A stretch of DNA of 64,000 nucleotides from Oreohelix idahoensis (GCA_024509875.1 JAMPIV010006402.1:62001-126000), one strand, 5' to 3'; counted from the stretch's first letter, positions 13,001 through 24,550 are shown. Notes: generated by a model not told the origin, from the letters alone. Numbers and translations: made by a program.

Positions 13001-15078
13001 CATTCTTTCGCACCATGAATGCGACCGACGATAAGATCAGCGATCGGATTCGGCAGAAGACATGCGTGCACATCTCCTGTAAAGAAGGGAGTAGAAATGT
13101 GGATAATGGCAGTGGAGTACTTCTCCAATGTGCCACCAAATGTTATGCATTTGATTATTTTGCCAGTGGCTCGAGAAGGATCTATGAGTGACTGCCTCAC
13201 TCCAATGGTTGTGCACCCGGAATCAAAGAGAATTGAGACCGGAGTACCATCTACTAAACCCTTATTTAATTTAAGAGCCCCTCTCCCATCATGCGCGACT
13301 GACGCAGGTAGAGCGGGAAGAGGATGACCACAGCTTAAAGTCGAAACTGTGGTTGGCTCGAATAATGTTTTGCATTGGGAACACTGAAATGCTCTGTCAA
13401 AATCGAAAGCAGAACATCCCACATTATTAGAGTCCTTCTTATCATTGGTTTGCTTACCGGCTTCATGAAACTCTTGTTGTGCAGAGTTAGCCTGGTAATG
13501 AGATTTACCATGTCTTTTGTGTTGTGATCTACCTCGATTATTGTTGCCTCTGTAATTATTATTCCCTCTGTTATAACCCCTGTTTGGGTTTGAGTCATAA
13601 TGTTCATCATTATAATCATCATGTTCATTATAGTGAGAATCCCTGTAGGATTGATCCCGTTGTGTCCAAGAAGGAACACCCTGGTAATTTCTATTATTAC
13701 TTCCTCTACGAAAATTTCTATAGTTATGGGCACCCCTCGCATATCGAGGACTGTCAGCCCGATTCCAGTTCTTCGAAGAAGAACCCTGATTTGAGTGGTT
13801 ACCTTGGTTTTGATACTTATTCCAATTAACCCTTTTGTCAAATTTATTTTGAACTCCCTGAAAGTTGTGTGGGTACTTGGGATTGTATTGTGTTGCTGAA
13901 GCAACCGGCATACCCTCTTTAATCTTAGTGTTGCTAAGAGTTACGTCCGGGTGTGCCGTAACGTATTGGTCACAATATTCTTGCATTTGTTTTAGTGTTT
14001 GTGGCTTACGCTCGTGTAGAAATTCAAGGAAATGTTTATTGATAGAAGACATGACCTTGTCTCTTAGCAATAAATCCGTAAGACCATCAAAAGTTTTCTC
14101 TATTTTGGATAATTCAATCCATCGTTGAAATGTAAGACATATTTTCCCAATGAATTCTGAGAATTCAACCCCCGTCTCAGGTACCATTCTTTTAAACAAC
14201 ATGCGATAACCTTCCTCTGGTAACTGAAACTTCTTAATCAAGGCTGCCCTAATAACATCATAATTATCCTTGTCAGCCTCTTCAACCAAACATAGACTAG
14301 TGAGAGAATCGCCTGTTAGATTCTCAGATAATTGGTTAACATATTGCGATTTATCAACATTATGAGCCCGACAAGCCCGTTCAAACCTCTGAAGCCAGAA
14401 TGTTATATCATCATTGGCAGAATTGAATGTTGGTACCTTAACTTTGTAAGTAAAGGGTTTACTATTACCACCAGGTGCTTGATTAACATTACTCATATTT
14501 GTTAATTTTAATTTCTCTAACTCAAACTCATGTCCTCTTATTGCTTTTCTCTCTTCAGCTTCCCTGTCTAATCTTTTCTGTTCAGTTTCTCTGTCTATTC
14601 TTTTTTGTTCAATAGCAGCAGCAGCTTCTCTGTCTAGTCTTTTTTGCTCAATAGCAGCAGCAGCTTCTCTGTCTAGTCTTTTTTGCTCTGCCTCAAATCT
14701 CCTTTCCTCACCTTGCATCTGCAATTTCCTTTGTTCGGCTTCTACTCTTTTTTGTTCAGCAGCAGCATCAGCTTCTCTGTCTAATCTTTTTTGTTCAGCA
14801 GCAGCAGCAGCTTCTAATCTTTTTTCTTCTTTTTGGAGCTTTATCTCCTCTGCAGCAGCTTTTCTTCCCTCAGCAGCAGCTTTTCTTTCCTCAGCAGCAG
14901 CTTCTAATCTTTTTTGTTCAGCAGCAACAGCAGCTTCTAATCTTTTTTCTTCTATTTGAAGTTTTCTCTCTTCTGCCTTCAATACCATAGAGAATTGAGC
15001 AGTTGTCCATTCTTCTAATTCTTTGCCAGTCTTATCAAGGGATTTCCCTTGTGTAATAAAGTAATCTAAAGTAGACAT
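10041..15078 (-). pseudogene. Gag-pol polyprotein of element B, one frameshift
   Basis: One long frame (15078 to 10519, 1519 codons) plus the RNase H end in another frame (to 10041). Approximate order in residues: Lys/Glu/Ala-rich coiled coil 20-190; capsid-like gag 200-400; Arg/Asn/Gly-rich nucleocapsid 400-560; C-x2-C-x13-C-x-H motif about 565-585; protease DSG near 619; integrase HHCC about 810-850, Asp 884, Asp 944, Glu 980; GPY/F module near 1119; RT with YLDD near 1409; RNase H with Asp, Glu and Asp in SDASSTG, DRELLAM and ETDQKAL. The single lesion is one extra base in a T6 run on + (10627-10632, A6 in coding sense) between RT and RNase H. That is a homopolymer, so sequencing error is possible. 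Gag and pol are otherwise fused without a frameshift signal. Confidence 0.92.
14540..14990 (-). repeat. In-frame repeats coding the gag coiled coil of B
   Basis: Imperfect tandem units (about 36 bases and shorter), rich in 'gcagcagca' and 'tctaatctttt' on +, encode repeated blocks of the type EQKRLDREAAAA and EERKAAAE. The product is predicted to be a long charged alpha-helical coiled coil at the gag N terminus. Unit number probably varies by slippage. Elements C and E have analogous but different charged repeats in the same place. Confidence 0.8.
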
Positions 15079-15118
15079 CCTGTCTTATTAAATCAGAAAC
15101 CTGAAAAAGTAAATAAAT

Positions 15119-15425
15119 TACCTTATTTCACTTTCATGGGAGACAAGTCTATACTATAGACTTAGTCTTAGTGAAAAACTTGTATGGCATATAACCAATG
15201 ATAACTTGAGTACCTGTGGAAAACAATATCTGTATATCCCAAACACTGTGGGAGACAAGCCTTACAAAGGTCGTGTATATTTCCTTAATGTAATCAATGA
15301 TCACTTGAGTACCTGTGGAAAATAATATTTTCTATCCCAATCACTCTGGGAGACAAACCTTACAAAGGTCTTGTACACTTTCTTAATGTAATCAATGATC
15401 ATAAGTACTGGTCTGTACTATAATA
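15119..15425 (-). repeat. Three-copy leader repeat of element B
   Basis: Three imperfect direct repeats of about 100-112 bp centred on 'ggGAGACAAgcctt' (15138, 15250, 15348), each followed by 'acttgagtacctgtggaaaa' or its remnant. Element C has one unit at the same place. They lie in the untranslated leader between the PBS and gag, where packaging or translation signals might reside; no function can be read directly. Confidence 0.75.
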
Positions 15426-16385
15426 TAAATATATTCAAATATACCATATATATTATCTGTCAACCAAAGACATTAACAAGGACAAACAAGACAAGACAAT
15501 ATGAAAACAATTGCAGGAATCAAATTAAATCAAATAGAAAAAAATAAAATAAAAATGATCACAGAATCTGTGATGATAACCGCAATGAAATCAACAAGAC
15601 AAATAACGCCACAGTGTATAAACATAAGGGTGTAAAGAACTGAAATGAAAGGAAAGATGAGACCTACAATTATACAAACAAATCAAACAAAACTAAAGAA
15701 CATGGAAATATTACAAAAACAAATATGAACACAGTCATCACAGCTAACAGAAATAGCAGCAAATTGTTGCTAACAAATTTCCAATTAAGATAATTTGTAC
15801 CTATAGGACACTAGTACAAGACCAATGTCACTCGGTATACCTTGTACTAGTCACACAGAACATAAACTACCTTAACACACAACAAATAACATGTAACCAT
15901 AAATACATGTAAAATATAAATGTATATACTATTATCAAATAGTATGGCAATGTGATGTGTTGCAGAGATGGCTTAGCTTTTAATAAAATAGCTTGCAACT
16001 TTATTAAAAAATAGGTTTGATTCTAAACTATTACAGTGTTCAATTTTCTTCAAGCACACTAGAAGATCCACCGATGAAATCTATGCACCTTTATGTCAAC
16101 AATACTGCAATAGCAAAACAGTTTATAGCCTTCAAAGTTTTCAGCTCTGTACTGCAAAAATGTCAACAAGCATTGACCCAGATATTGCATACACTTGATT
16201 CAACTGTTCTGTATACTACTGTCTGTACAGCGAAAAACTGTCAACAACCGCTGACCTAGATACTGTATTTGATCGGTAAGATAGGTCACGCTGACATCGA
16301 TTTCTTTGTTGTACTTCAAATCTGTCCACTAGTGTTAATGCGTGTCGTATGTGGCATCAGGGATGATCTGGTTATAATAACCCCA
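15426..16385 (-). other. Element B leader, remainder
   Basis: AT-rich, non-coding, partly alignable with the C leader. No open frame of interest. Together with the three-copy repeat it makes an unusually long leader of about 1.3 kb. Confidence 0.6.
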
Positions 16386-16401
16386 GGAATCTGGTTCACC
16401 A
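16386..16401 (-). promoter_or_regulatory. Primer-binding site of element B
   Basis: On the minus strand, one base after the LTR end, the sequence TGGTGAACCAGATTCC begins with the TGG expected for pairing with a tRNA CCA end. The implied primer tRNA 3' end is GGAATCTGGTTCACCA. I cannot name the tRNA with certainty. Confidence 0.6.
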
Positions 16402-16402
16402 C

Positions 16403-17788
16403 TGTAGAGTCTTGGTTCCTTGGTAAGGTGTACTGTGAAGTGCTTTTTCTGATGTAATGGGTGAGTATAAACATCAATGGTAATAGACGCGAATGGATGA
16501 CAGTTCGACAGGTTTACAGGACACTCACTCCATTCACAGGTATAAGTCAAGGATTGCTTGAACCACAGTTGACGTTTCACTGACTTTAATAAGGACGTAC
16601 ATACTTGGACAGCACGGATACAGTCATGGGTACATGTTGACATAAATTCATTGGTTATTTGAATCGTGGATGATACATTCATGTAGTAGTGAAATATCAT
16701 TCAACCTAAGGTAGCATTCACTGTTCTGGTAACTAATCGCCGTATCCTCCACTGACTGAACGCGTCAATGAGGATCGGTAAACATACAAAAGTCATTGGC
16801 CGAACCTTCATTTCATAGCTAAGTTCTTAAGCTGAAATATGTCCAATGTTTGTATAATAAACATAAACCACGATAGTGGGTTTTCACCTCATAACAAGAT
16901 CTCGATACCACTGCCCGATAGTAGGATACATAATCTGTTCTCTTGACAGTGATCAAAAATATGATGACAGGACTATAACATGGCCGCCTTCCTGAGTTGT
17001 CGCTCACTCACTCGTAGGAGGGTAGATATAAGCCAAAGTTAATTTAGAATGTGCATATAAATAATTTCATAAAGTTTTTCCATACAGCGCTACAGTAATC
17101 ACGTTACTTCATGTAGACATAACTGCTGTAGGAAAGCCTGTCATCTTCGTCGATACAAAACACGACCCTAGCGATACGAAGCACAATGTTCCATCTAGGT
17201 CTAATCGACTCGAGATCATCAAAAATAGGGTCTGGCATAACTGGAGTCCGAATCACACATATGAGGAGGATCTCTGACAAATAGACTCTTGCAGAGACAT
17301 AAACTTCTCCTGGAAAACATCTATAAATCACTGTTAAACCTTAAACAGTGCCAGCCCTGGGAAAAGCACTCAGCCATCTTGGCGACATTATCGGAACTCT
17401 TCACAACCCAGTAGGACTACGAAAACCTGCGCTAGATTCCGGCAGAAAGAATATAGTCCGACCTGAACATATAAAGGTATACAATATACGACTGAATCTT
17501 CTTTCACTAGACAAGTAGTACACATAAATTCAGGCCATAAACATTCTAAGAACAATCAATCTATTTTCTAGCTATGACAAATGATGAATGCCAAAATATA
17601 AGTATTCTTCCGCCCGATCAATATCAGGGAGATTATCCATGTAATCAAACGTATGAATCAAACATGGATTATCTGGCTTTACAAAAGAAAGCATTTTCGT
17701 ACCCAATTAAATACAACAATATATTTTCCATATTAAATAGACATATCGTACATTTGTAATCTGTGCATTCAAAAATATGTATGCAACA
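16403..17788 (-). repeat. 5' LTR of element B
   Basis: 1386 bp direct repeat of 8181-9571. It carries the promoter and transcription start for the minus-strand element, but no TATA box can be assigned with confidence. Its outer end abuts the resumed integrase of element A. Confidence 0.92.
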
Positions 17789-18247
17789 GAAAGGTTGAAA
17801 CTAGGATGGGATCTAGCAACGACTAACTTTAAGCGAGCACGCGCAAAGCACGCTAACCGATACAGGAAAGTCGCGAAAGAGAGAGAACTACAAGCAGGAG
17901 AGAACGTTTTGGTGTTACTCCCTACCGGGAACAATAAACTGAGGATCGGATGGCAAGGGCCGTTTACCGTCCTGAAAAAGATTTCTAAGGCTAACTACCG
18001 GATCTCTATTAAAGGAAAGGAGAAGGTTTTCCATTTAAATCTGTTAAAGAAATTCTTGGAAAGACCGGTCCCGACCTCCGAACATCTCCTGACGATCGCC
18101 AAAATTGACGAAGATGACGATAGTGGCAGGGAAATTCCACTGCACACACACGAAATCTTTCAAAAATGTGAAAAGATGCGACGCTCATTCAAGCGCGCAA
18201 GAGAAGACATTCCAGAGAAAGGAAACTTTGGGAGTAGACTTGAGTAG
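17789..18247 (+). pseudogene. Element A integrase C-terminal part (GPY/F module)
   Basis: Continuation of the integrase interrupted at about 6465. It has the basic linker (KRARAKHANRYRKVAKEREL), then the GPY/F module (LLPTGNNKLRIGWQGPFTVL) and its C-terminal strand (VFHLNLLKKFLER), matching element E residue for residue over long runs. The frame ends at 18247. In E the RT follows here; in A only about 120 bases separate this end from a polypurine tract and LTR start. So A either lost RT and RNase H or has integrase last. Confidence 0.85.
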
Positions 18248-18362
18248 GAATTGGAGAGAGACGGGGGGGGGGAGAGATGAGAGGGAAGAGGACAGACACC
18301 CCAAAGCTACGGATATAGGAAATTTATTTCCATAACGTAGACATGGAGTGCTTCCATATCTT

Positions 18363-18377
18363 AAAGGGGGGACGGTC
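18363..18377 (+). promoter_or_regulatory. Polypurine tract of element A
   Basis: 'aaaggggggacgg' followed by TC and then TGTCGCATAG. Element E also has a purine run followed by an LTR starting TGTCG, which supports this as plus-strand primer plus LTR start. Confidence 0.6.
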
Positions 18378-19084
18378 TGTCGCATAGAGATTTATGATCA
18401 ATAAATTTTCTATATTCTTTTCTTTTCTACCCGTGTCCTCTACTTTATTATCGCTCTTTTATCCTTTTCCTGTTTTTCGCATTCGTTCGTTTGCGACTAA
18501 ATATGACTTTCCCATTCAAACTTTCGCCTGTTTCTTTTCTCATTTAGAAACGCATTTTATTGCGTAATATGTCAGTCTCTGGACGAGACGAAATAGTGTG
18601 AGAATTCATTCCGTCAGACATAGAGAGCAGACATTTGTCTACATTTTCAGCTGTCACGAGAGTTTTCTTCGGCTAAGTTCTCGGCGTGAGGTGTGAACGG
18701 CGCCCTCATGCAAAGCTCAGAAATGAGACATGTCGTGTGAGGTGTGAAGACGCGTTTTGGCAGTTATGGCCAGCGTCTAAGTTAAGTGTTAAGAGAAAGG
18801 GGGGGGGGGGGAGAGAGACCGGCGCTATTTCGGGTTTTCGTAATAGCGTGGGATCCTTTGTCCGTTTTCATATATCTACACGAGTAGCTTAAACTACTCA
18901 TTCAGTTCTCCAAATTTTGCAGTAGACAGGTTGCTCGTGCTAAGAGAATAAGCTGTATAGCGAAGTTTCTCAGTTTGTTTCGTCAATTTGCCGAGCTTCT
19001 AGACTTCAAATATATATCAGCGTATAATTCTTAGTTTGTGCGATCGCCTGTAGTTCTGTGTGGAGGTTTTATATATATATATAT
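18378..19084 (+). repeat. Putative 3' LTR of element A
   Basis: Begins TGTCGCATAG after the polypurine tract. It contains a G-run (18799-18812) and ends in a TA run into which a LINE inserted. No second copy is present in the window, so the 3' limit is unknown. The LTR may continue after the LINE, at about 20935. Confidence 0.45.
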
Positions 19085-20930
19085 TAGGAAGAAAATGAAA
19101 CAGGCCAAAGAAAAATGGGTAGCTGATCAATGTGAGTCCATTAATACGGGGCTAATAAAAGGTAACAGCAAGGCAGCTTTTGACACATTAAAAAACTATC
19201 AAAACCCCAACAGCCCAGGGTAACTGTCATAGAAGATAGCAATGGGGCTCTGCTCAATGAAAAAACAGCTGTAATGAGAAGGTGGACAGAATATTGTAAA
19301 GAATTATATAACTGTAAACTTGACACTGACTTAGGCATATTAAACAACATTAAGTGCGAAAACAGGGAACTCGGAAATGCAGCAATATTACGGGAAGAAG
19401 TGGAAGAGGCTATATGTTCGATGAAAGGAGGGAAGTCACCGGGTGTGGATAATATCCCAGCAGAGCTCTTGAAATATGGAGGACCAGATATAGTAAAAAT
19501 CATGACAACAATTTGCCAGAAGATATGGAGTACAAAAAAATGGCCAAAAGAATGGACGCAGTCATTAGTAATACCGCTTCCAAAGAAAGGAAATCTAAAA
19601 ATGTGCAAGAACTACAGAACCATTAGCCTTATTAGTCATCCAAGTAAGGTGATGTTAAGGATACTTTTGAACAGAATAAAACAGAAATCAGAAGAAATCT
19701 TGTCAGAGGAACAGGCTGGCTTTAGACCAAAAAGAAGTACCTCAGAACAAATCTTCAATATTAGAGTACTTATCGAAAAACATCTCCAACATCAACACGA
19801 TTTATACCATAACTTCATCGATTTCACAAAAGCCTTCGATCGAGTCTGGCATGAAGGCTTATGGCAAGTAATGAGAAAATTCAATTTTGATACCAACGTC
19901 ATAGATATCATTGAAGCACTATACAAGGACGCAAGCAGTGCTGTTTTTGCAAGCAACGACATTGGAGAATTTTTCAAAACAACTGTAGGAGTTCGGCAGG
20001 GATGTATCCTGTCCCCAGTGCTCTTTAATATTTATCTAGAACATATTATGCAGGAGGCTCTCTACGATTATAAATCAACCATATCGATTGGAGGCCGACC
20101 TCTGTGCAACCTACGTTTTGCTGATGATATTGATCTGATAGCTGGATCAGAATCAGAACTTCAAGACCTTACCTCTAGACTGGAGAAAGTAATAAGAACG
20201 TATGGGATGGAAATTAATATAGAAAAAAGCAAGATATTGGTGAATAGCCATAAGAAACATGTTCCGACCAACATTACGTTAAATGGGCAAACGTTAGAAG
20301 AAGTTAACACCTTTAAATATCTCGGGTTCACTATATGTAGTGATGGAAGATCAAGTAAAGAAATCAAGACAAGACTTGAGATGGCCTCAGCTGCCATGAC
20401 AAAGTTGAATGTGATCTGGAAAAGTAACATCAGTTTTCCTGTGAAGATCAAATTATACAAATCACTTGTATTATCTATTCTCTTGTATGGGTGTGAGAGC
20501 TGGACACTCACTGCAGATACGGAGCGAAGGATTCAGGCTTTCGAGCATAAATGTTATAGAAGAATTTTGCGCATTTGCTATAAAGAGCACAAAACAAATG
20601 TCTATGTTAGAGAGAAGATAAACACCTATGCAGGCCACCAAGAACCACTTTTGTCAATAGTGAAACATCGAAAGCTTGCCTGGTTTGGGCATGTAACTCG
20701 TCATGACTCCCTTTCGAAAACGATCCTTCAGGGGACAGTCGAAGGTAAACGGAGAAGAGGAAGGCAGAGAAAATCCTGGGCTGATAACATCAAAGAATGG
20801 GCAGGACACGGTTTTTCCACACTTGTACGCATTGCTGAGGATAGAGAGCAGTGGAGGACCCTGTCTGCTGATGCTTCCACCATGGCACCCCTACGACCCA
20901 TGACGGGTTACGGGCTGAGATGATGATATA
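19085..20930 (+). mobile_element. 5'-truncated non-LTR retrotransposon (LINE D)
   Basis: Inserted inside a TA microsatellite: 'tatatatata' precedes it at about 19068-19083 and 'atatatatata' follows at 20925-20937, consistent with a TA-rich target duplication. It carries RT and the C-terminal region but no endonuclease, so it is 5' truncated. The 3' end is a short 'gatgatg' run, as in RTE-type elements. Confidence 0.8.
19096..20923 (+). pseudogene. LINE D reverse transcriptase
   Basis: RNA-directed DNA polymerase of a LINE. A short leading frame (19096-19223) is shifted relative to the main frame, with the break near 19215. The main frame shows RT blocks in order: GKSPGVDNIPAELL, PLPKKGNLKMCKNYRTISL, EEQAGFRPKRST, FTKAFDRVWH (first catalytic Asp), VRQGCILSPVLFN, FADDIDL (catalytic DD, about 20118-20138). 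These are followed by the thumb (FKYLGFTICSDG) and a C-terminal region with LLYGCESWTL and WFGHVTRHD...GRQRKSWADNIKEW, typical of RTE- and related-type LINEs in invertebrates. The 549-codon frame is intact to its stop at 20921-20923. The clade is not certain. Confidence 0.9.
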
Positions 20931-23900
20931 TATATATAGTAGTGTTGAGTGATTCAGTGATAATCGCTCATTTCATTTTACTAGTGAGATTCCTGTGCAG
21001 AAGTAATTAATTTATAAGTCTGTTATATTCTCTAGTCAACATGTTACAGTGGAAAGCAGAATAAATTATAATTTCTAGCTTTAACTCATTCAGCTGTAAA
21101 TAAATTTTATTAAATTGCTAGTAATCAGTCGAGAATATTTTAAACTAACTTATAACTGCACTGATTCATCATTGAGTATTGACGAAATACGTATGTATTT
21201 CTAATTCATGATGATTGATTTTATTAATATAACTTATAGCACGGCAGATTTAAACGATAAGACCAGCTCTACTCTTGCAGTTTATAATGTAAGTTATAAA
21301 CGAGGAATAGTATGTATAAGTATTTTATATGTTGTTTTCTCTTTATTCAGTGAAACTGGGGTAGCCCAACTTTGCCAGCGTTTTAGTACATGAGAAAAAT
21401 CTGTGAAGAACTAAACATTTTTTCTTAAAGACTCGGGTGTATAAAGTAAAACCTGTCTGGCATTGCGTTGGCATCCAGAACGACAGAGTACCCATTTCAT
21501 GAACTTTAAGATTAAATGAAGTAAATGGCCTATCGCGCCAGATTTAATTCTTCCTGAGAAAATCCTCAAGTATATTTCAGCCCGTGTGGCAAGTAAAATA
21601 TTACAATCAATAACCTTTCCGACATTGTTGACAAAGTGTGGTGTGACCAAAAATTTTACCTTTGATCGAAGTTACAAACCTGACATGTTTTCCTAAGTAG
21701 TGGAAACCTCGTGATTCTGACACTGTGAGCCCGCTTAAAACTAATTCTTACCTCGTGATTCAAGTGACACTAACCTTAGTCTGAAAAATATTCGCATGAA
21801 GAAGACGCTCCCGGGAACTTTGTATAAACCCAAAATCTGCAGAGCTGGGATCCGCTTCATTAAAAGAAAGACAGATTAAAGTGTGTGGGTGTCCTAAAGT
21901 TTGCGCCAGACGGCGAACAACAGCACGATTGTAGGTAAGAATGTATGTCAGGGCCCTGATGAATGAACAGAGAGAAAGCAGGAACGAGTGACTCTTTTTA
22001 TGGTATACCAAATTTCACCCACGTTGTATTTCTTTATGCAAGTTTTTTTGTTGCTAACAATATTTTCCTTAGGATAGATTAGAGTATCAAAGTCTGTTCA
22101 TACCTTTAAAGGGAAATCATTAGACTCCAGCAAATGTATCCGTGACTCTTTGGGGCGATCGCTTTTCTTCTAACAGGACTGTGGGCTATACATCGAGGGA
22201 AAGGATCATACCAATGGGTCTATCATTCTTGTAGCAATTCATTTTATTATGATAATTAAAACTCACATAAACTTATTCCAGTGTGTCGGTCAGTTCGTTC
22301 CCAATTATCTGTATTTCCAGTGTCATAGTTTCACGTCTGTGTGTCTATTGTAGTCACTTATGTGGGTGTGTATCTGAGGTATATATATATATCAATATAT
22401 ATTATACTAGACGGTCTGACAAAATCTTAATCTGTTGTAGATGATACGCTGACTGAGAGAAATCATCTCGAGGATCAGAGACCTACTCTAATATATTTCC
22501 TCCATCTCAGTCGTGAAATCTATTTCTATTTTATCATCTCCCACTGAGCTATCACTTGTTTCTATTGCTATTCAGAAGGGACCAAACCAAGTCTTAATCC
22601 ACCTATCACAAATCTACGACAATAATGTAAAATATAGAATTTAAAATGTACAACTTACGCCAATCTTTAAGCTCCTAGACTGTTGGCTCATAGATATTGT
22701 TTGAGGCAGCTTGACGATGCCTTTTACACGTGATCTGGGGTGTTGTTATGTCAGCAATAAGTTCCCAACTTTGACTTTGTGTTACAATTTCCTTAGGTTC
22801 CGGTTTTCCGTGTTAAAATGGTAGAGTTTTCATAGGCTATAAGCCCTCAAGATGCTCAAACAAGGTCCGGTCTGGTAAATAAAATCAGCTGCTATTCGTA
22901 TAACTGGCAAGGTCTAGTTGTCTTCTTGGGGCGAGGTGAATTTTTACAGTGTTCTAAACTAACTAAAGTGTCAGGTTATATTACACTTCGCTCCCCCCGC
23001 AGTACTTTGTTACGATTTAGGTACGGTCTAATCAGGAATTTTGTTCTTCTTATGTTTCGAATGCCCTCCTATCGTTTCAAAACCTGTGTGTTTTGGTGCG
23101 GTAATTCAAAATATTTCCACTAGGAAGTTTCGGTGAATTAATGCAAAGGTCAAGTCTTCCAAATATGGAAGTAAGATTTCCGTACTATTTACGAATACAA
23201 CTCCTTATTTTTATCTAAAGTAAATTATTCGTAATGAGTCTTATAGGAAGCGATTATGTCTTGTCGAGTCTGCCGAATGCTTGCTTGCAGCTCGAAAATA
23301 TATCGCCTGGCACTCTCAGGTATACATTATTCGTCGTATTACCATCTGGACGAGATAGTCACACTCGCCTTATCAGCGATTAAACAAATTTGCTGGGGCA
23401 TTTTTCGTGTGAAACAGGCGGTCTTGTATACGAGAATATTTATCACAGGATTGTCGATTAATGTTGCATCATCCGCATGACAATAATGACGATGAAACAG
23501 ATAAATGAGTTGCACATCACTCCTGATTGATAATGTGTAGACATGTCTAGTAGCAAATAATGTCTTTAGTTTGACAAAGATATGGGACACGGGTATTCTA
23601 AATTTAGGATAGTTGAGATAAAATTCCACTTAAACAATCTTCAGACACGTTTTTACCAAACATAAAAAATTGTCCTCCTAGTAATATAAGTATATAAACC
23701 AATAAAACAGTATTGAATCAGTTCTACAAATAACGGTTCACATGAAGCAAGGGACGTTTCGGGTTTTACCCTTCGTGAGCCACAGTTACAAACAGGTGAC
23801 AAGGACAAGAATTACATATAGGTACTACAAAAACATACGATGATGAGAAACATACACCAAATGAGCGATACAAGCAGATGGAAAAAGTAAACACCCACAG

Positions 23901-24185
23901 TGATGAGCGAAAAAAGAACAATAATAATACAAGAAAATCGTAAAACCTGAAAGAAATACAGAAACAAGAAAGTAATTAATAAACGAAACGAAAAAAAGAA
24001 TGAACGGAACAAATAAAAGGTCACTTAGCTAGATCCGTAGATGCTTGGAATAGAACACTGAGGTACCTTGTCCAAGAAATCTGCCTAGTAATACATAGCC
24101 AGATCACAAAGTCTCGGCGGAAAGCACGAAAGAGATTTGAGGAATGCTGGACAGGTCGAAGAGAACGAGGAAGTAAAAAACAAAA
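20931..24185. other. Long stretch without recognisable features
   Basis: No supported gene, LINE, SINE or LTR. Frames are short with no family motif. Short TA runs occur at about 22381-22400. The first part may be the rest of A's LTR. It could be unique intergenic DNA or decayed repeat. Confidence 0.45.
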
Positions 24186-24197
24186 TAGCCATCAAAT

Positions 24198-24550
24198 TTT
24201 TTTTTTTTTTTCGTACGCCCGCTAATACTCGAGGCGAAATCTCAGGTTATTATTAATGTCTAACCTGACATTGATTTTTACGTGAGTATCCCTTTTCTTG
24301 TACAAAGACAGGTGTCCCTCGCCATTCAGGCAGATACTCGCCGATTTCGGAGGTACCCATTAGAGCTGGGTCGGCTCAGGAGCCGCCAATCCCTGGTCGA
24401 CGACACTCCTTTAAATGTCCTCGCCAGGTCTCGAGTTAATCCAGTCCATATCCCGGTCGACGAAAAATCCTCAAATGCCGTCGCCCGGGTTTGATCCTGA
24501 ATCACCCGGCCGCCAGAGCGGTGTTGTAACCACTACGCTAGCGCGGCTCC
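24198..24550 (-). repeat. tRNA-derived SINE, family S3, full length
   Basis: A 353-bp minus-strand SINE flanked by a perfect 12-bp target duplication 'tagccatcaaat' (24186-24197 and 24551-24562). The 5' end on the minus strand is tRNA-like, with box A region 'TAGCGTAGTGGTTA' and box B-like 'GGATCAAACCC'. The 3' end is poly(A) (poly-T on +, about 24198-24211). The tail segment 'ctgcctgaatggcgag' is shared with the partial copy at 48062-48195. Confidence 0.88.

Larger units (their letters stand above)
8181..17788 (-). mobile_element. LTR retrotransposon B (Gmr1-like Ty3/gypsy), full length
   Basis: Complete minus-strand element: 3' LTR 8181-9571, internal region with gag-pol 10041-15078, leader 15079-16402, 5' LTR 16403-17788. 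LTRs are TG...CA and about 1.39 kb. A PBS-like sequence starts one base inside the 5' LTR. Domain order is gag, protease, integrase, RT, RNase H, with integrase before RT as in Gmr1-like gypsy elements rather than canonical Ty3/gypsy. The flanking 5-mers (ACCAC left, GAAAG right) do not match, so there is no target-site duplication. This suggests recombination with the neighbouring diverged LTR. The whole block 6466-17788 interrupts the integrase of element A. Confidence 0.9.
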
